A DNA stretch of 64,000 bases from Kribbella pratensis (lineage in GTDB: Bacteria > Actinomycetota > Actinomycetes > Propionibacteriales > Kribbellaceae): the NCBI RefSeq assembly GCF_004366075.1, contig NZ_SODU01000002.1, positions 1,176,659-1,240,658 on the forward strand. Reading direction: 5' to 3'. This document shows, piece by piece, positions 8,327-16,309 of the stretch; the first letter of the stretch is position 1; every line of letters starts with the position of its first letter. A program made the translations under genes and the position numbers. The notes below the pieces were generated by a model, which worked only from the letters and a program-made list of their open reading frames with translations, was not told the DNA's origin and ran no database searches.

Positions 8327-9230
8327 GGTTGATCCCTACTATCCCGGCGAGACTACCGACGCCCGAGAAGAACCGGCGGACTGCCTTCAGCAGGTGCGTC
8401 TTCCGGCCGAGCAGCAGCCCGGCGAGGGCGAACCCGATCGCCGAGATCACCCGGGCCGAAGCATAGGCCAGCACCAGCACGTAGCTGACCGCGCCCGGGC
8501 GGATCAGCAGGCGGCTGATCGTGTCGCCGCTCCCGGAACGGAACGCCCGCCGTACCAGCCAGCGCAGCGTGGTGCGGCCGACCGGGACCTCCTCGGCGAT
8601 CCAGGCCTCCTCGCACCAGACGATCCGGAACCCGGCGCGGTGCACGCGGAGGAAGAAGTGCAGGTCGCTGGAGCCGGTGTACCGGAACGCGGGATGGAAG
8701 CCCGGCGTGACCGCGTGGTAGACGCGACGGCTGACCAGCGTGTTGTTCGTGTACGCCTTGCGGAGCTCCTCACCGGTGGTGTGCCGGCCGGTCGAGTCGT
8801 GTACATCGCTGTAGGCGTTCCACGGCGGCGCGCCGGGTGGAAGATTGCCCTTCACCGGGCCCGTCACGACGTCGGCTCCGGTGGATTCCCATGCCTTGAG
8901 CAGCGTCGCCAGCCAGCCGGCCGGGGCGACCTCGTCGTCGTCGACGAAGATCAGCGCGTCGTCGTTCCAGCAGAGCTCGACGGAGCGCTCCCGCGCGAAG
9001 GGGATCCCCGGCTCCGGTTCCACGACCGACTCGATCGGGTACGGCGTACCGTCCCCGAACTCCTCCAGCACCCGCGCGGCCGACCCTTCCGCGTCGTTGT
9101 CCACCACGACGATCCGGATCGCGTACTCCCCGTCCGAGGGCAGCTCCTGAGCCTGCAAACTCGTCAACAACCCCCGCAACAGAGCAGGTCGCCTGAAGGT
9201 AATCACCGCGATGGCGACACTCGTGCTCAT
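8178..9230 (-). CDS. Family 2 glycosyltransferase with C-terminal membrane segments
   Basis: A 350-residue GT-A glycosyltransferase. The nucleotide-binding start is VAIAVITFRRPALLRGLLTSL, VVVDNDAEG follows, and the metal site is FVDDDEV. Two hydrophobic stretches near residues 250-290 (around VLVLAYASARVISAIGFALAG) anchor it to the membrane. It likely transfers a sugar from a nucleotide donor to a lipid-linked or surface glycan with the next gene. The start is the ATG before STSVAIAVITF. The last 50 or so residues (Gly/Ala/Asp rich) are encoded over the start of the next gene and look like frame run-on rather than a conserved domain. Confidence 0.85.
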   Translation of the reverse strand: MSTSVAIAVITFRRPALLRGLLTSLQAQELPSDGEYAIRIVVVDNDAEGSAARVLEEFGDGTPYPIESVVEPEPGIPFARERSVELCWNDDALIFVDDDEVAPAGWLATLLKAWESTGADVVTGPVKGNLPPGAPPWNAYSDVHDSTGRHTTGEELRKAYTNNTLVSRRVYHAVTPGFHPAFRYTGSSDLHFFLRVHRAGFRIVWCEEAWIAEEVPVGRTTLRWLVRRAFRSGSGDTISRLLIRPGAVSYVLVLAYASARVISAIGFALAGLLLGRKTHLLKAVRRFFSGVGSLAGIVGINHDEYRERHGSADGGGAVPGDLDGGAGPGAARVADPGSAPLADHPDARLS

Positions 9231-9576
9231 GCCGCCCGAGACTATCGGTCCCCACCCACAACCGCCCATCCACCGCGTGTGACATTCCCGGTCCGCCCAA
9301 CCGGGGATGTCGGCACAACCCCCGGAGACTGGAAACAAGCAATTGCACATCCCCAGCCCCCACGAGCTATCCCCAGTCCGACCTAGACCCGGGTGGGGAG
9401 TTTGGTGTCGAGGGTTTTGAGGGTGGTGGCCAGGGGCAGGCCGAGGAGCAGGACGAAGGTGGCGTTGCAACCGGCCACGCCGGCGGGTATCGGGGAGTTT
9501 GTAACGCCGGGGGGCCGTCCAACGATTTAAGGCGAGGACCGAATATGGTCGGTTCACTCATCTTGGGGGTCCCCCG
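9231..9576. other. Intergenic region with a hairpin and a possible gene remnant
   Basis: This 346-base stretch separates the minus-strand GT2 gene from the plus-strand subtilase. It holds a strong hairpin at 9281-9311 (separate entry). On the minus strand a short frame ends at 9383 and would encode a hydrophobic tail containing FVLLLGLPLATTLKTLDTK; it has no convincing start and may be a gene remnant or chance. The last 80 bases before the subtilase must hold its promoter; no strong -35/-10 pair is evident. Confidence 0.45.
9281..9311. terminator. 12-bp hairpin, terminator-like
   Basis: GACATTCCCGGT (9281-9292) pairs with ACCGGGGATGTC (9300-9311) around a 7-base loop. One position is T opposite G, which is a wobble pair in minus-strand or plus-strand RNA depending on orientation. 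There is no T-run. It sits between the possible remnant ending at 9383 and the start of the GT2 gene at 9230, so it could end a minus-strand transcript or fold in the GT2 leader. Confidence 0.45.
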
Positions 9577-12453
9577 TTGTCCCGTCCCACCCAACTGCTG
9601 CGCCTGGCCGTGCCCGCGGCCCTCGTCGCAGCCGGCTTGGTCGCCCTCTCCGGATCGTCCGGCACCGCCGCGGTCTCCGCCGAGCCGAACGTGCTGCACG
9701 CGAAGTTCCGTCCTGGCACTGCTGGCGGACCCGCGTACGACGCCAAGTCCGTGATCGTGAAGTTCAAGTCGAAGGCGACCACCTCGGCCCGGAAGGCCGC
9801 GCTGGCGAAGGCCAAGGGCACGCCCGACGTCTCCGTCACCTCCGACGTGGTCACTGTGACCGGTGACACACCGGCGCCTGAGCTGCTGAAGAAGGTCAAG
9901 GCCGATCCGTCGGTGGAGCTTGCCTCGCTCAACTACATCCGGCAGAAGTCCGCGACGCCGAACGACTGGCTGTACACGAACTACCAGAAGTACCTCTCGA
10001 CCGTCCGCGTCAACAGCGCCTGGGACCTGTCGAAGACCGCCGGAACCCAGACGATCGGTGTCCTCGACACCGGTGTCGACGCCGGCCATCCCGACCTGGT
10101 CGGTCACCTGCTGCCCGGCTACAACACGTTCAACACGGCCCTGCCGCCGAACGACGGCGACGGACACGGTACGGCGGTGACCGGCATCATCGCGGCCGGA
10201 ACCAGCAACGGGATCGGCGTCGCCGGTGTCGCCTGGAACGCGAAGGTCCGCCCGGTCAAGGTGCTCGACGACGGCGGCTCGGGCGACGACTCGAACCTGA
10301 TCAACGGCATCAACTGGGCGGTCAAGAACGGCGTCCGGGTGATCAACATGTCGCTCGGCGGCGAGGGTGACAACCCCGTCCTGCACCAGGCGATCCAGAA
10401 CGCGGTCAACGCCGGTGTCGTCCTGGTCGCCGCGGCCGGCAACACCGGCTCGTCGGACCTGCACTACCCGGGCGCGTACCCGGAGGTCCTGTCGGTCGGC
10501 GCTACGACGTCGGCCGGCGTACTGACCAGCTTCAGCACCTGGGGTGACTCGGTCGACATCGCCGCCCCCGGCTACGACATCACCAGCACCGCGCCCCGCG
10601 ACCAGACCGAGGCCGGCTACGAGCCGTACTGGCTCGGCCTCTCCGGTACGTCGTTCTCGTCCCCGATCGTCGCCGGTGTCGCCGCCCTGGTCCGCAACAA
10701 GTGGCCGTCGTACACCCCGGCCCAGGTGATGGCGCGGCTGAAGGCCACCGCCCGCGACGCAGGCCCGCGCGGCACCGACCCGTACTACGGCGCAGGCATC
10801 CTGGACGCCTACCAGGCTCTCGGCGGCAAGTGGACCACGGACTTCGCGCAGGGCGTCGCGGACACGAACGACCAGCCGGCCCGCGCGGGTGAGCTGATCG
10901 CCGGGGTCGCGGTTTCGTCGGCGATCAGCGTCGAAGGCGACGTCGACTGGTACAAGCTGCCGACGGACTACGCGCACCAGGTCCGCATCGACGTCAGCGG
11001 GCAGATGTTCGACTCCGGCGCCTACGCGCAGAACTTCGGACCGGTCGTGTCGGCGTACGACGAGAACCTCAAGCCGCTGGCCTTCGTGCAGAAGCCGGAG
11101 CCTCCCGTGGACAGCGACGGGTACGAGATCCCGCAGCCGCTGACCGCATCGACGTACGTCACCGTCCCGGCCGGGCCGATGTACGTCGCGGTCCGGAACG
11201 CCAACGGGTCGCGAGACAGTCGCACCTACTCCCTGAAAGTCACCAACGCGGACGGCAACGTCGACACCGCGCCGATCGACGCGTACCCGGTGCGGGACGT
11301 GCAACCGGCGAATCTGTCCGCCGGTGTCTCGGTCCTTGCCAAGCCCACCGTCACCTTCCCGCGGGAGGTCGACGAGAACAGTGTCGCCAACGGCGGCGTG
11401 AAACTGCTCAACGGCAAGACCGGTGCGGTGATTCCGGCGACCGTCACCTACGACCAGTCCATCCGCCGGGCGGAGATCGCGCCTGCGTCCCCGTTGGCTG
11501 AGGCAACGCCGTTCCGGATCGTCGCCGACGGCGTCGTCTCGCTCGATCCCACGGTGCCGATGGTGCCGTTCAGCTCGGTGTTCAGCACGGAGGACCGCGT
11601 TCCGCAGCCGGTGCAGCTCATCGGCGTCGGCGCCTACCTGGCCGCCAACCTGTCGTGGACGATCCCGCCGACCAACGACCTCGATCAGGTGATCGTACGG
11701 CGCAACGTCGGGAGCAAGGCGCCGACGCCGACGACCGGGACGCTCGTGTACGCGGGTACCGGGACCGCGGTGAAGAACACCGGGCTCGCGCAAGGTACGA
11801 CGTACACGTATGCCGCCTGGGTCATGGACCGTGCCGGTCACTACAGCCCGGCCGCGGTCAAGCAGCTGCTCGGGATGAAGTCCGGGATCGCGGTGACGTC
11901 GACGCTCGTCAACTACGGCGGCTCGATCACGATCAAGGGCAGCACGCTGCGGATCGACAATCTGGCGTACGCCGGGTTGCCGGTGAACGTCTACGTACGG
12001 CCGAAGACGTCCTCGAAGTTCACGCTGCTCGCGGCGCTGAAGACGTCGTCGACCGGGACGCTCTCGGTGACGCACAAGCCGCTCGTGTCGTCGGTCTACA
12101 TGCTGACGTTCCCGGGCAACGGGACCCTGATGGGCACCCGCACCCCCGACGTCACCGTCCAGGTCAGGCCGACGATCTCGGCAACTCTGTCGCCGGCGTC
12201 GATCCGCCTCGGCGGAACGACCGCGTTCAGCGGGTACGTCGCTCCGGCGCACTACGGCCAGACCGTCTACCTGCAGCAGTACGGCAACAAGGTGTGGAAG
12301 TCGATCGCCTCGGTGAAGCTGAGCAGCTCGGGCAAGTACGCCTTCGGCATCCGGCCCGCACTCCGCGGCCAGATCGCCTACCGCGTCTACTTCCCCGGCG
12401 ACGCCGACCACGCCCCGGCCTACACGGTGAACAAGATCGTCACCGTCAGCTGA
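9577..12453 (+). CDS. Secreted S8 subtilisin-like serine protease, multidomain
   Basis: A 958-residue exported subtilase. Signal peptide about residues 1-32 (LLRLAVPAALVAAGLVALSG). A propeptide region follows, then the catalytic domain with Asp164 in VLDTGVD, His197 in GHGTAVTG and Ser359 in SGTSFSSP. After about residue 420 comes a pre-peptidase-type beta domain (VEGDVDWYKLP), a bacterial Ig-like/fibronectin-like region and two C-terminal beta-sandwich repeats (both with a V-x-L-S/T-x-x-G-K/T pattern). It degrades extracellular protein. The start is TTG 9577 with GGGGGT six bases before it; no other in-frame start gives the signal peptide. Transcription probably ends at the hairpin at 12462. 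Confidence 0.92.
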   Translation: MSRPTQLLRLAVPAALVAAGLVALSGSSGTAAVSAEPNVLHAKFRPGTAGGPAYDAKSVIVKFKSKATTSARKAALAKAKGTPDVSVTSDVVTVTGDTPAPELLKKVKADPSVELASLNYIRQKSATPNDWLYTNYQKYLSTVRVNSAWDLSKTAGTQTIGVLDTGVDAGHPDLVGHLLPGYNTFNTALPPNDGDGHGTAVTGIIAAGTSNGIGVAGVAWNAKVRPVKVLDDGGSGDDSNLINGINWAVKNGVRVINMSLGGEGDNPVLHQAIQNAVNAGVVLVAAAGNTGSSDLHYPGAYPEVLSVGATTSAGVLTSFSTWGDSVDIAAPGYDITSTAPRDQTEAGYEPYWLGLSGTSFSSPIVAGVAALVRNKWPSYTPAQVMARLKATARDAGPRGTDPYYGAGILDAYQALGGKWTTDFAQGVADTNDQPARAGELIAGVAVSSAISVEGDVDWYKLPTDYAHQVRIDVSGQMFDSGAYAQNFGPVVSAYDENLKPLAFVQKPEPPVDSDGYEIPQPLTASTYVTVPAGPMYVAVRNANGSRDSRTYSLKVTNADGNVDTAPIDAYPVRDVQPANLSAGVSVLAKPTVTFPREVDENSVANGGVKLLNGKTGAVIPATVTYDQSIRRAEIAPASPLAEATPFRIVADGVVSLDPTVPMVPFSSVFSTEDRVPQPVQLIGVGAYLAANLSWTIPPTNDLDQVIVRRNVGSKAPTPTTGTLVYAGTGTAVKNTGLAQGTTYTYAAWVMDRAGHYSPAAVKQLLGMKSGIAVTSTLVNYGGSITIKGSTLRIDNLAYAGLPVNVYVRPKTSSKFTLLAALKTSSTGTLSVTHKPLVSSVYMLTFPGNGTLMGTRTPDVTVQVRPTISATLSPASIRLGGTTAFSGYVAPAHYGQTVYLQQYGNKVWKSIASVKLSSSGKYAFGIRPALRGQIAYRVYFPGDADHAPAYTVNKIVTVS

Positions 12454-12461
12454 CAGCCACG

Positions 12462-12507
12462 GTTGGGGAGGGTTCTGTGCCGATTCGGGTACAGAACCCT
12501 CCCCAAC
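12462..12507 (+). terminator. 17-bp perfect hairpin after the subtilase
   Basis: GTTGGGGAGGGTTCTGT (12462-12478) pairs perfectly with ACAGAACCCTCCCCAAC (12491-12507) around a 12-base loop, eight bases after the subtilase stop. It is a strong factor-independent-type hairpin without a long T-run, common in high-GC actinobacteria. A closely related hairpin occurs at 29993-30036. Confidence 0.8.
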
Positions 12508-12521
12508 TTCATCTCCCCGGG

Positions 12522-12539
12522 CTGTACCTGTGGGTACAG
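12522..12539 (+). promoter_or_regulatory. TetR operator palindrome overlapping a -10 element
   Basis: CTGTACC (12522-12528) and GGTACAG (12533-12539) form a perfect 7-bp palindrome with a 4-base spacer. The right arm overlaps TACAGT (12535-12540), a good -10 placed six bases before GTG 12547, which predicts a leaderless mRNA. The palindrome therefore looks like the autoregulatory site of the TetR protein encoded immediately downstream. Confidence 0.6.
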
Positions 12540-12546
12540 TGGGCTC

Positions 12547-13104
12547 GTGGAGACGGTGGAGCGGTTGATTCGTAGTACGCAGGAGTTGTTGTGGGAGCGG
12601 GGGTACGTGGGGACCTCGCCCAAGGCGATTCAGCGGGCGGCGGACGCCGGGCAGGGGAGTATGTATCACCACTTCACCGGAAAGGCGGAGCTGGCGAAGG
12701 CGGCGATCGAGCGGTCGGGGGCCGAGCTGCGGGCGGCTGCCGAGGTGCAGCTGGCCGGTGAGGGTACGGCGGCCGAGCGGATCAGCGGGTACCTCGGGCG
12801 GGAGCGGGACGTGCTGCGCGGGTGTCAGGTCGGGCGCCTCGCGGCGGATCCGGACGTGGTTGCGGATCCGGAGTTGCGGGCACCGGTCGCGGAGACGTTC
12901 GAATGGTTGCGGTCCAGGCTCGCCGAGGTGGTTGCTGAGGGCAAGCGTATGGGCGACTTTCCCGAGTCCCTGGACCCGGAGCGGACCGCCGCGACGATCG
13001 CCGCCGTACTGCAGGGCGGGTACGTGCTCGCCCGCGCGGCCGGGTCGACCGAACCGTTCGAGCTCGCGGTCCAAGGGCTCGTCGACTTGTTGGGAGCGAA
13101 ATGA
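12547..13104 (+). CDS. TetR/AcrR family transcriptional regulator
   Basis: A 185-residue TetR regulator. The N-terminal helix-turn-helix is VERLIRSTQELLWERGYVG with AIQRAADAGQGSMYHHF as recognition region, the common G-x-x-YHHF signature. The C-terminal domain (ERDVLRGCQVGRLAADPD) resembles the QacR/LmrA-like group with a conserved Cys. I chose GTG 12547: a longer reading frame exists upstream but would run through the terminator hairpin, and the -10 is placed for a leaderless start. It overlaps the oxidoreductase by four bases, so it likely represses both genes through the palindrome at 12522. Confidence 0.85.
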   Translation: METVERLIRSTQELLWERGYVGTSPKAIQRAADAGQGSMYHHFTGKAELAKAAIERSGAELRAAAEVQLAGEGTAAERISGYLGRERDVLRGCQVGRLAADPDVVADPELRAPVAETFEWLRSRLAEVVAEGKRMGDFPESLDPERTAATIAAVLQGGYVLARAAGSTEPFELAVQGLVDLLGAK

Positions 13105-13961
13105 AGATCGGTGCGGTGTTTCCGCAGCTCGAGATCGGCGCGGACCCGAAGGTCGTGCGCGACTGGGCGACGACCGTGGAGGACGCTGGGTACAGCCACG
13201 TGCTCGCCTACGACCACGTGCTCGGCGCGGATCCGTCGAATCGCCCGGGCTGGAGCGGGTACACCGACAAGTCCTTGTTCCATGAGGTTTTCGTGCTGTT
13301 CGGCTACCTCGCCGCGATCACCACGGAGCTGGAGCTCGTCACCGGCGTACTCGTCCTGCCGCAGCGCCAGACCGCGTTGGTGGCGAAGCAGGCGGCCGAG
13401 GTCGACGTACTGAGCAGCGGCCGGCTCCGCCTCGGCGTCGGCATCGGCTGGAACCACGTCGAGTACCAGGCGCTCGGCGTACCGTTCAAGCAGCGCGGCG
13501 CTCTGCTCGAGGAGCAGGTCGACGTACTGCGGAAGCTCTGGGCGGACCCGGTGATCTCGTACAAGGGCAAGTACCACGAGATCGAGGAGGCCGGGCTGAA
13601 TCCCTTGCCTGGCAGACAGATCCCGATCTGGTTCGGCGGCAGCGCGGATGCCGTACTGCGTCGTACCGGGCGGATCGGTGACGGCTGGATGCCGCAATCA
13701 GCACCGGACGAGAAGGCCCGCGAGCAGATCGCGACGATCCGCGAGGCGGCGGAGGCGGCCGGCCGCGACCCGCAGTCCGTCGGCATCGAGGCCAGGCTGA
13801 CGCTGGGCGCCGTACCCGAACAGGACTGGCGATCTTTCGCCGACGGCTGGCGGGACCTCGGCGCAACCCACCTCTGCGTCAACACGATGAATATGGGTCT
13901 GTCCCAGCCGGCAGAGCACGCCCAAATCCTCCGCGACGTCCTACCGCGCTTGCACGGCTGA
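13101..13961 (+). CDS. LLM-class F420-dependent oxidoreductase
   Basis: A 286-residue luciferase-like TIM barrel. It opens MKIGAVFPQLEIG, and includes YDHVLGAD, VLVLPQRQTALVAKQAAEVD, the SSGRLRLGVGIGWN motif, and PIWFGGSADAVLRR. This is the TIGR03619-like F420 group. It would use reduced or oxidised F420 (or FMN) to act on a small organic molecule; substrate unknown. It is coupled to the TetR gene by ATGA, so the substrate may also be the TetR effector. Its 3' end overlaps the convergent HxlR gene by 21 bases. Confidence 0.88.
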   Translation: MKIGAVFPQLEIGADPKVVRDWATTVEDAGYSHVLAYDHVLGADPSNRPGWSGYTDKSLFHEVFVLFGYLAAITTELELVTGVLVLPQRQTALVAKQAAEVDVLSSGRLRLGVGIGWNHVEYQALGVPFKQRGALLEEQVDVLRKLWADPVISYKGKYHEIEEAGLNPLPGRQIPIWFGGSADAVLRRTGRIGDGWMPQSAPDEKAREQIATIREAAEAAGRDPQSVGIEARLTLGAVPEQDWRSFADGWRDLGATHLCVNTMNMGLSQPAEHAQILRDVLPRLHG

Positions 13962-14618
13962 AGCCACGAACGGGGCGAACGGGCTGCTGCGGAACCATCC
14001 CGGGAACTGGTTGCACAGGCGTGGTGGGCCGATCAGTTCGACGCGGCCGGTGCGGATTGCGCGTGCGTAGGTCAGCTGCTTCAGGTGCAGGTCGACGAGG
14101 GTCAACGCATCGGTCCGGCACACCAGATCCTCGGCGTACCCGCTGGACCTGCTGCACAGCTCAGGCTGGGGTCGCCGCAACAGCATCCAGTGCTGCTCAG
14201 CGGGACGGTCGCGCAGTTCGAACCTGACCACCGTCGTGCCGTCCGGGATCCTGTCCAGGTCCACCAGCTTCATCGTTGCCCAGAGCACGTACGCCGGCTC
14301 CAGGTGGCCCGGCTCGATCTCCAGCCAGCGCGCACCCCACTGCCCCATCACATCGAGCACCGGCCGTAGCGCCTGGCCCATGTCGGTCAGTTGGTACGTG
14401 ACCGCGCGGCCGTCGGCGGTACGACGGAGTACGCCGTGACGTTCGAGTACGTCGAGACGCTGGGCGAGGAGCGCTGTGGAGATGCCGGGCGCCCCTTGGC
14501 GGATCTCGTTGAACGTGCGGCAACCGTTCAGCAGGTTGCGGACGATGATCGGCGTCCACCGTTCCGCCAGCAGCTCGGAGCTCCTGGCGATCGGACAGAA
14601 CTGGCCGTATCCGCGCAC
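13941..14618 (-). CDS. HxlR family winged-helix regulator with C-terminal extension
   Basis: A 225-residue regulator. The HxlR winged helix covers about residues 1-95: GYGQFCPIARSSELLAERWT, then FNEIRQGAPGISTALLAQRLDVLERHGVL and LTDMGQALRPVL. About 120 extra residues follow that resemble a sterol-carrier/SCP-2-like ligand domain, as in some actinobacterial HxlR proteins. GTG 14618 is chosen because family members start just before the RGYGQFCP motif. It is divergent from the cupin gene, and the 110-base gap contains a palindrome at 14649-14673. Confidence 0.85.
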   Translation of the reverse strand: MRGYGQFCPIARSSELLAERWTPIIVRNLLNGCRTFNEIRQGAPGISTALLAQRLDVLERHGVLRRTADGRAVTYQLTDMGQALRPVLDVMGQWGARWLEIEPGHLEPAYVLWATMKLVDLDRIPDGTTVVRFELRDRPAEQHWMLLRRPQPELCSRSSGYAEDLVCRTDALTLVDLHLKQLTYARAIRTGRVELIGPPRLCNQFPGWFRSSPFAPFVASAVQAR

Positions 14619-14648
14619 AACTTCACTGTCGTCCGCCCGCGGCCGGAT

Positions 14649-14673
14649 GGCAACTTCAGAATTTGATATTGCC
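14649..14673. promoter_or_regulatory. Imperfect 25-bp palindrome, candidate HxlR operator
   Basis: GGCAACTTCA and TGATATTGCC flank a 5-base centre GAATT; eight of ten arm positions are complementary. It lies between the divergent HxlR and cupin starts, where an operator controlling both would be expected. It is AT-rich compared with its surroundings. Confidence 0.5.
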
Positions 14674-14728
14674 TGACGCCCCCGGCCGGACGACTGTGGG
14701 AGCAGTCGAGCAGGAGGCGGTGGGGACA

Positions 14729-15169
14729 ATGACAGGTCAGGCGCACGTGGTGACGAAGGATGCCGGACGGACCGTGGATCTCGGGGTGGCCCGGATGCGG
14801 GTGCTGGCCGATGACGCCGTCACGCGAACGTTCTCGTTGACCGAGTTCGCGGGGGAGGCTGAGGGACCGTGGACGGTTCCGCACCTGCACCACGGGTTCG
14901 AGGAGTCGTTCTTCGTGCTGGAAGGTGAGTTCACCTTCACCGTCGGCGGCGAGCCGGTGGTGGCCGGCGCCGGCACCTACGTCCTGGTTCCGAAGGACAC
15001 CGCGCACACGATCACCGCCGCCCGCGGCGGTGGGCGCTTCCTCACCCTGATGGTGCCGGGCGGGCTGGAGAAGATGTTCGTCGAACTCGGCGAACTTCCT
15101 GCGAACGCGGTCACCGACCCCGTGGCCCGCAAGAAGGTCTCGGCCCGCTACGACTCGATACCGGTCTAG
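14729..15169 (+). CDS. Cupin domain protein
   Basis: A 146-residue single cupin. Motif 1 is PHLHHGFEESFFVLEGEFTF (metal-binding His/Glu), and motif 2 is VPKDTAHTI. Metal-binding cupins include small dioxygenases, isomerases and binding proteins; the substrate is unknown. ATG 14729 follows AGGAGG at 14712-14717 with an 11-base spacer. Divergent from HxlR, which is the likely regulator. The stop codon shares CTAG with the stop of the convergent LacI gene. Confidence 0.85.
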   Translation: MTGQAHVVTKDAGRTVDLGVARMRVLADDAVTRTFSLTEFAGEAEGPWTVPHLHHGFEESFFVLEGEFTFTVGGEPVVAGAGTYVLVPKDTAHTITAARGGGRFLTLMVPGGLEKMFVELGELPANAVTDPVARKKVSARYDSIPV

Positions 15170-16173
15170 ATGCGCCGGTTGGCGGTCGATCCGCGGATCG
15201 CGAGCGGGCACGGCAGTTTGATCGTCGCGGCCGGGCGGTCGGGGTCCTCGATGCGGCGGCGGAGCAGGTCGATGCCGGTTTCGACGATCGAATGGATCGG
15301 CTGCTCGACGCTCGTGAGGTCGAACGCCTCCCAGGCGGCCATTTCGGTGTTGTCGAAGCCGATCACCCAGACGTCGTCGGGGACGCGGGCGCCGACCGCT
15401 CGGGCGCCGTCGAGGATGCCGAAGGCCAGCAGGTCGGTAACCGTGTAGATCGCGGTCGGCGGCTTCTTGCGGCGAAGGAGTTTCCGCGCGGCGGCGTGTC
15501 CGTCGGCGTGCGGAACGCCGACCGTGATCACGTTGCCCGGCTTGATCTGTACGCCGGCGTCGGCGAGGGCAGCGCGGAACCCGAGGTCGCGGTCGCGGGA
15601 CGTGTTGCTGGTGGGGGCCAGCGTCACCAGGCCGATCTCGGTGTGTCCCGCCTCGACGAGATACCGGCCGGCGTCGTACGCGCCCTGCCAGTTGTCGCCG
15701 ACGACCTGGTCGCAGTCCAGCCCGTCGATCCCGCGGTGCAGCAGCACGGTCGGCGTCCCGGACGCGAGCGCCATCGTGTGCAGCTTCGAGTCGAACGTCG
15801 CCGACGTCAGCAGGAACCCGTCGACGAGTCGCTGCTGGAGCACCTCCGCGACCGACTCCTCGGGATCGTGCTCGATGTTCCACAGGATCATGTGCAGGCC
15901 CATCGAGCTCAGCACCCGGCCGATCTCGTCGAGCAGTTCGGCGTGGAACGGGCTGGTCACCCGCGTCATGAACACGCCGATGGTGTCGGTCCGGCCGGTC
16001 TTCATCGCCCGGGCCAGCGCGTTCGGCGTGTAGTTCGCGTCCTTCAGGACCTGCAGGACGCGCGCCCGGGTGTCCGGGTTGACCTTCGGGTTGTTGGTCA
16101 GCACCCGCGACACCGTCGCCTGCGACACCCCGGCCAGACGCGCCAGGTCGCGACTCGTCGGTGGTCGTGTCAT
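15166..16173 (-). CDS. LacI family transcriptional regulator
   Basis: A 335-residue LacI-type repressor. DNA-binding region: SRDLARLAGVSQATVSRVLTN and the hinge helix YTPNALARAMKTGRT. The periplasmic-binding-like sensor follows (GVFMTRVTSPFHAELLDEIG, VIGFDNTEMA, SVEQPIHSI). ATG 16173 after GGGGAG gives the standard start; a longer frame upstream is not needed. It is divergent from the sugar ABC operon. The two TGTATACGTATTCA repeats in the gap have the CG-centred form preferred by LacI proteins, so it likely represses that operon and is released by an imported sugar. Confidence 0.93.
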   Translation of the reverse strand: MTRPPTSRDLARLAGVSQATVSRVLTNNPKVNPDTRARVLQVLKDANYTPNALARAMKTGRTDTIGVFMTRVTSPFHAELLDEIGRVLSSMGLHMILWNIEHDPEESVAEVLQQRLVDGFLLTSATFDSKLHTMALASGTPTVLLHRGIDGLDCDQVVGDNWQGAYDAGRYLVEAGHTEIGLVTLAPTSNTSRDRDLGFRAALADAGVQIKPGNVITVGVPHADGHAAARKLLRRKKPPTAIYTVTDLLAFGILDGARAVGARVPDDVWVIGFDNTEMAAWEAFDLTSVEQPIHSIVETGIDLLRRRIEDPDRPAATIKLPCPLAIRGSTANRRI

Positions 16174-16228
16174 CGTCCGTCTCCCCTCGTGGTCCCCGAA
16201 CCCTACTGAAGAGTGTCCGCACCAGGCG

Positions 16229-16286
16229 TTGACCATGCCAACGGAGCTGTGTATACGTATTCAGTAGTCGATTGTATACGTATTCA
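16229..16286 (+). promoter_or_regulatory. Sugar-operon promoter with twin LacI operators
   Basis: TTGACC (16229-16234) is followed after 17 bases by TATACG (16252-16257), a good -35/-10 pair. The 14-base sequence TGTATACGTATTCA occurs twice, at 16250-16263 and 16273-16286. Each copy is a near-palindrome around a central CG. The first overlaps the -10 and the second covers the start-site region, with centres 23 bases apart (about two helical turns). Bound repressor would block RNA polymerase directly. Confidence 0.85.
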
Positions 16287-16309
16287 TCCCTCGCGGATGG
16301 GAGATTCCG

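Noticed and set aside
12463..12546. N-terminal extension of the TetR protein to 213 residues
   Set aside because: It would translate through a perfect terminator hairpin and the operator; the TetR fold begins at GTG 12547.
9367..13074. Open frame of over 1200 codons on the minus strand opposite the subtilase
   Set aside because: It runs antisense to a protease with an intact catalytic triad, is Arg/Gly/Val rich with no motif, and arises from GC-rich codon bias; it even crosses the TetR gene.
16250..16286. Repeated 14-mer as a mini CRISPR or attachment repeat
   Set aside because: Only two copies, each a CG-centred near-palindrome over a promoter next to a LacI gene; operators explain it better.
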